This document shows, in pieces, positions 1-5,171 of a stretch of DNA of 12,642 nucleotides (the stretch's first letter is position 1; the number at the start of each line of letters is the position of its first letter). Made by a program: the position numbers and the translations under genes. The stretch is from CAYJLB01 sp964370845 (GTDB lineage Bacteria; Bacillota; Clostridia; Oscillospirales; Ruminococcaceae): NCBI GenBank assembly GCA_964370845.1, contig CAYJLB010000063.1:1-12642 (forward strand), given 5' to 3'. The notes under the pieces are model-generated. The model was given only the letters and a program-made list of their open reading frames with translations, ran no database searches and had not been told where the DNA came from.

Positions 1-69
1 AAAAAATGTAAATTATATATATAAATAATATATTAAAATTTTAGTCGTAGTATTAGAGGGCGTTGAAAA
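1..69 (-). other. Candidate DNA unwinding element with DnaA-trio-like repeats
   Basis: Read from dnaA leftwards, the order is a box-like motif (69-61), a short GC-rich block (about 62-57), then trinucleotides that on the plus strand are TAG (54-56), TAT (51-53), TAG (48-50), TCG (45-47) and TAG (42-44), then an AT tract (1-41) with only one G/C base. This is the order described for the B. subtilis basal unwinding system: DnaA box, GC-rich spacer, DnaA-trio (3'-GAT-5' repeats that DnaA binds as single strand), AT-rich region. Three of five trios are exact. The box beside it is a poor match to TTATCCACA, which lowers certainty. Confidence 0.5.
61..69 (-). promoter_or_regulatory. DnaA-box-like motif next to the trio repeats
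   Basis: The minus strand reads TTTTCAACG, matching the canonical TTATCCACA at 6 of 9 positions. It directly abuts the GC-rich block before the trio repeats, which is where a box would be required to load DnaA. Only the position and the related copies at 217 and 354 support it. Confidence 0.3.
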
Positions 70-216
70 GTTAAAAAGTCAAGTTTACCCTTTGTACAAG
101 CCATTTTCTCAGAAAATTCATCTGTTAAAAGCATTTTACATAAATGTTACCAAATTTTAAAAGAAAAATTTCCTTTAAAAGTTTTGTGTTATATGTTTGT
201 TAATTGTTAATAATTC

Positions 217-225
217 TGTTGAAAA
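217..225 (-). promoter_or_regulatory. DnaA-box-like motif TTTTCAACA
   Basis: The minus strand reads TTTTCAACA, 7 of 9 matches to TTATCCACA. It is one of four exact copies in the window, all of them intergenic. It lies in the dnaA-dnaN gap. Confidence 0.35.
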
Positions 226-353
226 AATTATTATTTAATCTCATTATTTAAGTTTTAACAATTTTCTGTGATTTTAATCTATCTAAAAATGTTAAAATCT
301 TTGAAAAGATAATATAAATCCTTATAAATCCATATATTTTCGAAATTAACAAT

Positions 354-362
354 TGTTGAAAA
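354..362 (-). promoter_or_regulatory. DnaA-box-like motif TTTTCAACA
   Basis: This is the second exact copy, 28 bases past the dnaA stop codon. It overlaps a perfect 10-base palindrome, AACAATTGTT (348-357). The 14 bases at 348-361 recur exactly at 10230-10243 on the right edge of a parS site. Confidence 0.35.
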
Positions 363-389
363 GTAATTTGAAAAATATCAAAATTTATT

Positions 390-1751
390 TTAGTTTTCTT
401 TTATATTTTTCATAATATCTTCAATTGACTCTTTAAAATCTGGGTTTTTGTCAATTGTTTTCTTAATATCACGATAAGAAATTGTCATTGTAGAATGGTC
501 ACGTTTAAATTCGTCACCAATTAATGAGTATGAAAGCTGTTTAATTTCTCTTACAATATAAATAGCAACTTTTCGTGCAAGTGAAATTTGTGCATTTCTA
601 TTTTGTGAACGAATATCATCAGCAGATACATTAAAGTAAGCTGCTACTTCTTGTAAAATTTTGTCTACAGAAATTTCAGTAGGCTGACTATCAATTAAAT
701 TTTCTTTTACAACCTTTTGTGCCATAGCAACATTAGGAATTTCATTTGAAAACATTGTAATTCCTTTAATTTTATTTACAGCACCCTCAAGTTGACGAAT
801 ATTTGCTTTAATTTTCTCACAAATAATTCTTGCAACAGGGTCAGGTAGATTTAAATTTAAAAGTTCAGCTTTTCTTTTTATAATAGCCATTCTAGTTTCA
901 AAATCAGGTGGTTGAACGTCAACTTGAACACCTAATACAAAACGGCTTTTTATTCTATCCTCAAATTTTTTCATTTTTGAAGGAGGAATATCAGAAGTAA
1001 GTACAATTTGCTTACCTAAATTATAAAGTTCATTAAAAGTATGGAAAAATTCTTCTTGAGTAGAATCTTTTCCAGCAATAAATTGAATATCATCAACTAG
1101 CAAATAATCTAGCTGTCTATATTTTTGGTGAAACTCAGCAGTATTTTTATCTCCAATTGCTTTAATAAGTTCATTAGTAAAATTTTCACCCGTAGTATAA
1201 ATAATTGATAATTCAGGATTATTTGTAATTATTTCATGATAAATTGCTTTTAATAAGTGGGTTTTTCCAAGGCCGGAATCACCGTATATAAAAAGTGGGT
1301 TAAAAACGTCTTTTGAATATGTATTTGTATCAGTTGTATTTTTTCCCGCAACCGCCGTACAAAAAGCATAAGCTAGTTCATTAGACTTACCTTTAATAAA
1401 GTTATCAAAAGTAAGTTCATAATTTGCTCTTGAATAAGTTTTATCAAGCTCGTCCATTTTATTAAGTTCTTCGCTGTAAAAAAGAGCAGACTCATCAGGT
1501 GGTCTTACCGTAATGTTTATTTCAACATCAAAGCCCAAAGTTTCAAGAAACCCTTTTTTAATTATATCAGCATAAACGGATAGAGTAGTATTTTTTATAA
1601 AATCATTTTCTACAGAAAGAAAAGCAGTACCATTTTCAAGTTTTAATGGTTCAATTACTTTTATCCAGCGGTTATACCCGATTTCACTTACGTTAGGGTC
1701 AAGACGGCAATATTTTTTTACATCTTCAAATATGTCCGAAAAGGAATTCAT
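390..1751 (-). CDS. dnaA: Chromosomal replication initiator protein DnaA
   Basis: DnaA is the AAA+ ATPase that binds oriC boxes, forms a filament and melts the origin. The 453 residues are a normal length. Domain I spans about 1-85 and a short linker about 86-112. The AAA+ core (about 113-345) has Walker A GDSGLGKT (157-164), Walker B LLVDD (217-221) and a DRIKSRF motif (265-271). Domain IV (about 360-453) carries RDHST (417-421), the DNA-reading signature, but the flanking residues differ from the usual GGRDHTTVxHA. The start is set by a GGGAGGT ribosome binding site 11 bases upstream. The gene faces away from rpmH, so both leading strands diverge from this locus. Its promoter region carries an inverted TTGTGGA pair, suggesting autoregulation. 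The family assignment is certain. Confidence 0.98.
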   Translation of the reverse strand: MNSFSDIFEDVKKYCRLDPNVSEIGYNRWIKVIEPLKLENGTAFLSVENDFIKNTTLSVYADIIKKGFLETLGFDVEINITVRPPDESALFYSEELNKMDELDKTYSRANYELTFDNFIKGKSNELAYAFCTAVAGKNTTDTNTYSKDVFNPLFIYGDSGLGKTHLLKAIYHEIITNNPELSIIYTTGENFTNELIKAIGDKNTAEFHQKYRQLDYLLVDDIQFIAGKDSTQEEFFHTFNELYNLGKQIVLTSDIPPSKMKKFEDRIKSRFVLGVQVDVQPPDFETRMAIIKRKAELLNLNLPDPVARIICEKIKANIRQLEGAVNKIKGITMFSNEIPNVAMAQKVVKENLIDSQPTEISVDKILQEVAAYFNVSADDIRSQNRNAQISLARKVAIYIVREIKQLSYSLIGDEFKRDHSTMTISYRDIKKTIDKNPDFKESIEDIMKNIKEN

Positions 1752-1772
1752 TAATTATTTACCTCCCAAATT

Positions 1773-1809
1773 TTGTGGAATATCTAAATTATAGTATAAA
1801 ACTCCACAA
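1773..1809 (-). promoter_or_regulatory. dnaA promoter with paired TTGTGGA / TCCACAA sites
   Basis: On the minus strand a TATAAT (1793-1788) overlaps a TATACT (1798-1793), so transcription should begin near 1781, about 30 bases before the dnaA start. No good -35 is visible. A 7-base inverted pair, TTGTGGA (1773-1779) and TCCACAA (1803-1809), flanks the -10 with centres 30 bases apart, about three helical turns. The left arm lies in TATTCCACA on the minus strand (7 of 9 to TTATCCACA). DnaA repressing its own gene is known in other bacteria; here it is inferred. Confidence 0.5.
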
Positions 1810-1862
1810 TAAATTATTATCTTTAAAATTATATCATAAATTTAGAATAATTACAATAGTGA

Positions 1863-1871
1863 TGTTGAAAA
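1863..1871 (-). promoter_or_regulatory. DnaA-box-like motif TTTTCAACA
   Basis: The third exact copy of the motif, here in the dnaA-rpmH gap about 28 bases before the upstream rpmH promoter and in the same orientation as the copies near dnaA's 3' end. Confidence 0.35.
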
Positions 1872-1898
1872 ATAAACTAGGTTTTAGGAAAAATTCTA

Positions 1899-1927
1899 TT
1901 GCTTTTTTTCAGTAATTTTAGTATAAT
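1899..1927 (+). promoter_or_regulatory. rpmH upstream promoter P1
   Basis: A -35 of TTGCTT (1899-1904), a 17-base spacer and a perfect -10 TATAAT (1922-1927) predict a start near 1934, giving a leader of about 200 bases before rpmH. It fits a sigma-A-type promoter. Confidence 0.5.
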
Positions 1928-1991
1928 AGTAAAAAGATTTATCTATGTAATAAAAAATTTTCAAAAAAATAAAAAAAATTGCTGATTTTAC

Positions 1992-2021
1992 TTGACAGAT
2001 ACTATATTTATAAGTTATACT
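1992..2021 (+). promoter_or_regulatory. rpmH proximal promoter P2
   Basis: A perfect -35 TTGACA (1992-1997), an 18-base spacer and -10 TATACT (2016-2021) predict transcription from about 2028, with a leader of about 113 bases. This is the best sigma-A-type promoter in the window, as expected for a ribosomal protein gene beside the origin. Confidence 0.7.
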
Positions 2022-2036
2022 ATTATATTGCAAGGG

Positions 2037-2115
2037 TATGATAATTTAATCATATCTAATGATGTATTTTACAGAAAGAGAGTTTCGTTTATATAAAATA
2101 AAAATAACGCTCTTT
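2037..2115 (+). other. rpmH leader with two possible hairpins
   Basis: A first short stem pairs TATGAT (2037-2042) with ATCATA (2049-2054). A second pairs AAAGAG (2075-2080) with CTCTTT (2110-2115), with an inner CGTT/AACG helix (2086-2089 with 2106-2109) and a 5-base bulge. The second ends 10 bases before the ribosome binding site. No known leader class was recognised, and the helices are AT-rich and weak. Confidence 0.3.
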
Positions 2116-2140
2116 GTTTAAAAAAGGAGGGAAAAAGCGA

Positions 2141-2275
2141 ATGAAAAGAACATACCAACCTAAAAAACTTCATAGAAAAAAAGAACATGGTTTTAGAAAA
2201 AGAATGTCTACTAGAAATGGACGTAAAGTTCTTGCTCGTAGACGTGCAAGAGGAAGAGCTAGATTAACTTATTAA
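2141..2275 (+). CDS. rpmH: 50S ribosomal protein L34
   Basis: L34 is a small, very basic protein of the large ribosomal subunit that binds 23S rRNA. The 44-residue product begins MKRTYQPKKLHRKKEHGFRK and ends with an Arg-rich stretch and LTY. Both the length and the pattern (KRTYQP, HGFRKRM, GRKVLARRRARGR) are those of the family. The start follows an excellent GGAGGG site (2126-2131). It opens the rightward cluster rpmH-rnpA-yidD-yidC-jag, conserved beside oriC across Bacillota. Two promoters precede it and an intrinsic terminator follows within 30 bases, so most transcripts should carry L34 alone with limited read-through into rnpA. It is shorter than many gene-finding cut-offs but unmistakable. 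Confidence 0.98.
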   Translation: MKRTYQPKKLHRKKEHGFRKRMSTRNGRKVLARRRARGRARLTY

Positions 2276-2301
2276 TTTTGCCTTGTTTTTTTACAGCTCT
2301 T

Positions 2302-2329
2302 GACCACATTATTTGTGGTCTTTCTTTTT
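2302..2329 (+). terminator. rpmH terminator
   Basis: GACCACA (2302-2308) pairs with TGTGGTC (2314-2320) around a 5-base loop, followed by a T-rich run (2321-2329). It should lower expression of rnpA relative to rpmH, which is useful because the RNase P protein is needed in far smaller amounts than L34. Confidence 0.75.
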
Positions 2330-2357
2330 AATACGATATAGGGATTTGGTGCATTAA

Positions 2358-2744
2358 ATGTTATTTACAAAGATTTTTAATCAGAATAAGGATTTTTTAA
2401 AGCTTTATAATAAAGGTAGCTTTATTGCATCAAATTCATGTGTTGTATATTATTTGAAGAATAATGCTTCTTTTAATAGAATTGGTTTTACTACGGGTAA
2501 GAAAATAGGTAATGCTGTTTTGCGTAATAGTGCGAAAAGAAAAATGAAAGCTGCTTATATAAAAAGTGAGCTTTTATTTCCTATTGGATTTGATATTGTA
2601 ATTGTGGCAAGAGAAGGAATTGAAAATGTTAAATCCACCGAAATTGAACAATTTTTCGTTAAAAGGGCAATCCCTAGAATGTTGAACCCTGATAAAAATA
2701 AGAAAACGAACTTTAATAAGAATAAAAATAAAGAAAAAAAATGA
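2358..2744 (+). CDS. rnpA: Ribonuclease P protein component
   Basis: This is the basic protein partner of the RNase P RNA, which removes 5' leaders from tRNA precursors. The 128 residues are normal to slightly long. The family core is visible at 47-67 (GKKIGNAVLRNSAKRKMKAAY), with R56-N57 and K60-R61 conserved, although the usual RNR triplet is RNS here. Residues 75-85 (PIGFDIVIVAR) match the conserved strand. The last 17 residues are a Lys/Asn tail. There is no strong ribosome binding site, only GGTG 6 bases before the ATG. A weak TTGTGG-18-TATAGG promoter (2313-2342) overlaps the rpmH terminator, so expression may come from read-through, this promoter, or both. The catalytic RNA itself is not in this window. 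Confidence 0.96.
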   Translation: MLFTKIFNQNKDFLKLYNKGSFIASNSCVVYYLKNNASFNRIGFTTGKKIGNAVLRNSAKRKMKAAYIKSELLFPIGFDIVIVAREGIENVKSTEIEQFFVKRAIPRMLNPDKNKKTNFNKNKNKEKK

Positions 2745-2748
2745 TAAT

Positions 2749-2994
2749 ATGAAATGGTTTTTTATTTTAATAATAAAAGTTTATAGAAAATTTATTTCAC
2801 CTTTGAAACCTCCTTGTTGTAAATATTATCCTACTTGCTCTAGTTATGCAATGAAGGCATTTTTAAAACATGGATTTTTTAAGGGTTTTATTCTCTCTGC
2901 TTGGAGAATTATGCGGTGTAATCCGTGGAGTCTTGGGGGCGTTGATCATGTTCCTGAAGAATTTTATATTTTTAGGAAAAGAAAAAAATATTAA
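2749..2994 (+). CDS. yidD: Membrane protein insertion efficiency factor YidD
   Basis: YidD is a small membrane-associated protein that helps YidC/Sec insert membrane proteins. The 81 residues show an N-terminal hydrophobic, amphipathic start (MKWFFILIIKVYRKFISP), the conserved CKYYPTCSSYA (24-34), W52, RCNPW (56-60) and GGVDHVP (63-69). These are diagnostic for the family, and the length is typical. It starts 4 bases after the rnpA stop with no GGAGG-like site, so translation is probably coupled to rnpA. The Arg/Lys-rich end (RKRKKY) is usual. Position between rnpA and yidC is conserved. Confidence 0.95.
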   Translation: MKWFFILIIKVYRKFISPLKPPCCKYYPTCSSYAMKAFLKHGFFKGFILSAWRIMRCNPWSLGGVDHVPEEFYIFRKRKKY

Positions 2995-3000
2995 TATGTA

Positions 3001-3030
3001 TTGTTTTAATACTATTTAATTTTATATAAT
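3001..3030 (+). promoter_or_regulatory. Possible yidC promoter
   Basis: In the 89-base gap after yidD, TTGTTT (3001-3006), an 18-base spacer and TATAAT (3025-3030) form a plausible promoter; a second TATAAT lies at 3035-3040. The surrounding AT-richness makes chance matches easy, so this is tentative. Confidence 0.4.
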
Positions 3031-3083
3031 AATTTATAATAGAAATATTTAATTATATTTCGAAGAAAGTTGGTAAAATATTT

Positions 3084-4196
3084 ATGTTTGATTTTATTGC
3101 AATACCTTTTGCATTTATAATGAGGTTTTGTTATGATTTGCTTTTTAGTAACTATGGTTTAGCGTTAATTCTATTTACATTAATTACAAAATTAGTTTTA
3201 TTCCCACTTGCTGTAAAACAGCATATAAGTCTTGTTAAAGGACAAATGGTTCAACCAAAAATTGATAAACTAAGAAAACAATATGCAAATAATAAAGAAA
3301 AATTAAATGAAGAAACTATGAAACTCCATGCTGAAGAAGGAGTTAACCCAATGGGAAGTTGTCTTCCACTTTTAATTCAAATGCCTATCCTTATGGGTCT
3401 TTATGATGTAGTAAGACGACCAATTCACCATATTTTGGAGTTTAGTCAAGATACTATTAATAGTGCAAGGGATATTCTTCTTGCAAATAAAGCATCTATT
3501 GATGTTGTAAAAGATGTTTCTGATAGTTCTATTACAGCAACGCCTGATACTTATATTATTAAAGCAGTTCAAGAAGCTCCAGAAGTATTTAATGAACTTG
3601 GTACAGAATTTGTAACTTCAATTTCTGAATTTAATTATACATTCTTTGGACTTGACCTTGGAATGGTTCCATCTTTTACAAATATTCTTATTTTAGTACC
3701 TATCGTTTCTTTCCTTGTAAATATTTGTTATACTTTATTTACACAACATAAAGCAAAAAGATATAGAACTGATAGAACACCTTCACAACCTGGTGGAAAA
3801 TTCCTTTTATATTTCTCACCTGTATTCTCTGCAATTATCGCATTCTCATTCCCAGCAGGGCTAGGTATTTACTGGATTTGGTCCTCTGCATTTATGTTTT
3901 TGCAATCATTTATTCTCTACTCTTTCTATACAGAAAAAAGATTGGAAAAAGTTTTTGCAAAAGCTAAAACTAAAAAGAAAACAAACGGAAAAAAATCTAT
4001 GTATGATAGAATGCTTGAAGCACAAAAAGCACAAGCTGTTGCAAATGGTGCACCTGTTAAAAATAGTTCTTCCGATGAAGATAGCGACGATGTAAAATTA
4101 TCAAAATCTGAATTAAAAGAAGTTCAAAGAAAAACTTTAAATGAAGCAAGAAAAAGAATGGCTGAAAAATATGGTGATGAATACACAGAAGAATAA
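3084..4196 (+). CDS. yidC: Membrane protein insertase YidC/Oxa1 family
   Basis: YidC inserts and folds membrane proteins, alone or with Sec. The 370 residues have the five-helix core: helix 1 about 22-45, helix 2 about 93-111, helix 3 about 198-220, then about 239-258 and 262-283. Family marks include VNPMGSCLPLLIQMPILMGLY (88-107) and FPAGLGIYWIWSS (256-268). No lipobox or cleavable signal is seen, unlike B. subtilis SpoIIIJ. The groove residue that is usually Arg falls at Lys36. About 75 residues separate helix 2 from the FFGLDLG motif (187-193), far more than in SpoIIIJ. The tail (284-370) is charged and probably binds ribosomes or RNA. The ribosome binding site is weak (GAAAG), and an internal ATG (codon 13) is an alternative start. 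Confidence 0.95.
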   Translation: MFDFIAIPFAFIMRFCYDLLFSNYGLALILFTLITKLVLFPLAVKQHISLVKGQMVQPKIDKLRKQYANNKEKLNEETMKLHAEEGVNPMGSCLPLLIQMPILMGLYDVVRRPIHHILEFSQDTINSARDILLANKASIDVVKDVSDSSITATPDTYIIKAVQEAPEVFNELGTEFVTSISEFNYTFFGLDLGMVPSFTNILILVPIVSFLVNICYTLFTQHKAKRYRTDRTPSQPGGKFLLYFSPVFSAIIAFSFPAGLGIYWIWSSAFMFLQSFILYSFYTEKRLEKVFAKAKTKKKTNGKKSMYDRMLEAQKAQAVANGAPVKNSSSDEDSDDVKLSKSELKEVQRKTLNEARKRMAEKYGDEYTEE

Positions 4197-4258
4197 TTGC
4201 CAAATAATAATATAATTTAAGAATTACCACTTAAAATGTGGTGGAAATGGGGTAAAAT

Positions 4259-5086
4259 ATGAACGAATATTTCATTGGTAAGACTATTGAAGAAGCTAAA
4301 GAAGTTGCCGCTTTAAATTTTGGTGTTCCTGCTGAAAAAATTACATTTGAAATAGTTGAAGAACCAAAAAAATCACTTTTTGGAAAAATAAAAGGTGAAG
4401 CTAAAGTTTTGGCAACTTATAATCCTAGTATTATTGATATTGCTTGTGAATATATCAAAAAAATGTTTATCGGCCTTGGAATTGCTGATGTTACTACAAC
4501 TGTTACCGAAGAAGAAACTTCCGCTATGATTGAAATTGGTGGAACTGATGTAGAAAATATTATTGGTAAAAAAGGTGAAGTTTTAGATTCTATTCAATAT
4601 TTAGCTTCTTTAGTTGCTAATAGAGGAAATAAAGATTATTTTAGAATTAGCTTAGATTGTAAAGGTTTTAGAGCAAGACGTGAAAAACAACTTGTTGCTC
4701 TTGCTGAAAAAATTACTAAAAATGTTGTTAAATCGGGTCGTTCTTCTACTCTAGAGCCTATGAATCCTTTTGAAAGAAGAATTATTCACTCTGTAGTTTC
4801 TGAAATTGAAGGTGCAAAATCTCATTCTGTTGGAGATGAACCTTATAGAAAAGTTGTTATTACTTCATTAAATAGAAGACCTCCAAGAAAAAATGGTGGA
4901 CAACATCATGGAAATGGCGGAAATCACAGAAATAATAACGATAGAAACAATAATCATAACAATAATAAGCGTCCTCCATATAAAAAGAAAGAATTCGATA
5001 TTTCAACTTCTTTCGAAAAAGATTATAAGAAACCACGACCAGAAGATAATATCGGAAGTGGATTATATTCAAAAATTGAGTTTTAA
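4259..5086 (+). CDS. jag: RNA-binding protein Jag/KhpB (Jag-N, KH, R3H)
   Basis: Jag (KhpB/EloR) is a cytoplasmic RNA-binding protein, tied in streptococci to cell elongation and in other Bacillota to sRNA binding. Domains in order: Jag-N (1-52; the GKTIEEAKEVAALNFGV start is typical), KH (about 75-145) with the RNA-gripping loop IGKKGE (102-107), and R3H (about 150-205) with FERRIIHSVVSE. Residues 206-275 form a disordered-looking tail very rich in Asn, His, Arg, Gly and Pro (211-240), ending in LYSKIEF. The AATGGGG ribosome site is 5-11 bases upstream. A small hairpin (ACCAC 4226-4230 with GTGGT 4238-4242) sits just before it. Adjacency to yidC is conserved and suggests joint expression. 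Confidence 0.95.
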   Translation: MNEYFIGKTIEEAKEVAALNFGVPAEKITFEIVEEPKKSLFGKIKGEAKVLATYNPSIIDIACEYIKKMFIGLGIADVTTTVTEEETSAMIEIGGTDVENIIGKKGEVLDSIQYLASLVANRGNKDYFRISLDCKGFRARREKQLVALAEKITKNVVKSGRSSTLEPMNPFERRIIHSVVSEIEGAKSHSVGDEPYRKVVITSLNRRPPRKNGGQHHGNGGNHRNNNDRNNNHNNNKRPPYKKKEFDISTSFEKDYKKPRPEDNIGSGLYSKIEF

Positions 5087-5088
5087 TT

Positions 5089-5110
5089 AAAATAGGATTT
5101 GCCCTATTTT
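5089..5110 (+). terminator. First hairpin after jag
   Basis: AAAATAGG (5089-5096) pairs with CCTATTTT (5103-5110) around a 6-base loop, 2 bases after the jag stop. The trailing T-run is short, so alone it would be a weak terminator. Confidence 0.5.
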
Positions 5111-5117
5111 TATAAAC

Positions 5118-5153
5118 AAGAGCAATCCTTTTGTAGGTTTGCTCTTTTGTTTT
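5118..5153 (+). terminator. Terminator or attenuator before mnmE
   Basis: AAGAGCAA (5118-5125) pairs with TTGCTCTT (5139-5146), and CCT/AGG extends the stem inside a T-T mismatch. A T-rich tail (5145-5153) follows. It is the better of two tandem hairpins. The mnmE ribosome binding site begins at its end, and no promoter is evident between, so mnmE may depend on read-through. Confidence 0.7.
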
Positions 5154-5171
5154 GAAAGGTGGTTTTGTTTA

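Larger units (their letters stand above)
1..389. other. Gene-free dnaA-dnaN side of the origin (oriC part 1)
   Basis: No gene is visible in these 389 bases. They lie immediately downstream of dnaA, which reads leftwards, where Bacillota usually carry dnaN. The stretch is extremely AT-rich. It contains a candidate DNA unwinding element at its left end (1-69) and three copies of a TTTTCAACR-type motif on the minus strand (61-69, 217-225, 354-362). No factor-independent terminator for dnaA is evident, so dnaA transcription may run on into dnaN. Bacillus subtilis is known to place its unwinding site in the dnaA-dnaN gap, and this arrangement matches. Origin function is inferred from position and composition. 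Confidence 0.6.
1752..2140. other. dnaA-rpmH divergent intergenic region (oriC part 2)
   Basis: This 389-base AT-rich gap separates the leftward dnaA from the rightward rpmH, so it is the point where gene direction and presumably the leading strands switch. It holds the dnaA promoter (1773-1809), one TTTTCAACA-type motif (1863-1871), two rpmH promoters (1899-1927 and 1992-2021) and the rpmH leader. I find no cluster of canonical TTATCCACA boxes. In B. subtilis the same gap contains the upstream box clusters of oriC, so an origin role is likely from synteny. Confidence 0.6.

Noticed and set aside
1..2140. Cluster of canonical DnaA boxes (TTATCCACA)
   Set aside because: I looked on both strands and found none exact; only 6-7 of 9 variants, so boxes are reported as box-like.
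4211..4216. TATAAT before jag as a promoter
   Set aside because: No -35 at suitable spacing (the region reads GAAGAA inside the yidC end), and such hexamers are frequent in this AT-rich DNA.
4860..5090. Overlapping short frames on both strands over the jag tail
   Set aside because: They result from the AAY-rich repeat encoding the Asn tail; the Tyr-rich and Ile-rich products look like frame shadows.
5139..5171. Eleven extra N-terminal codons for mnmE from a TTG start
   Set aside because: They lie in the right arm and T-tail of the terminator, have no ribosome site, and are absent from the family; AAAGGTGG and the ATG at 5172 fit.
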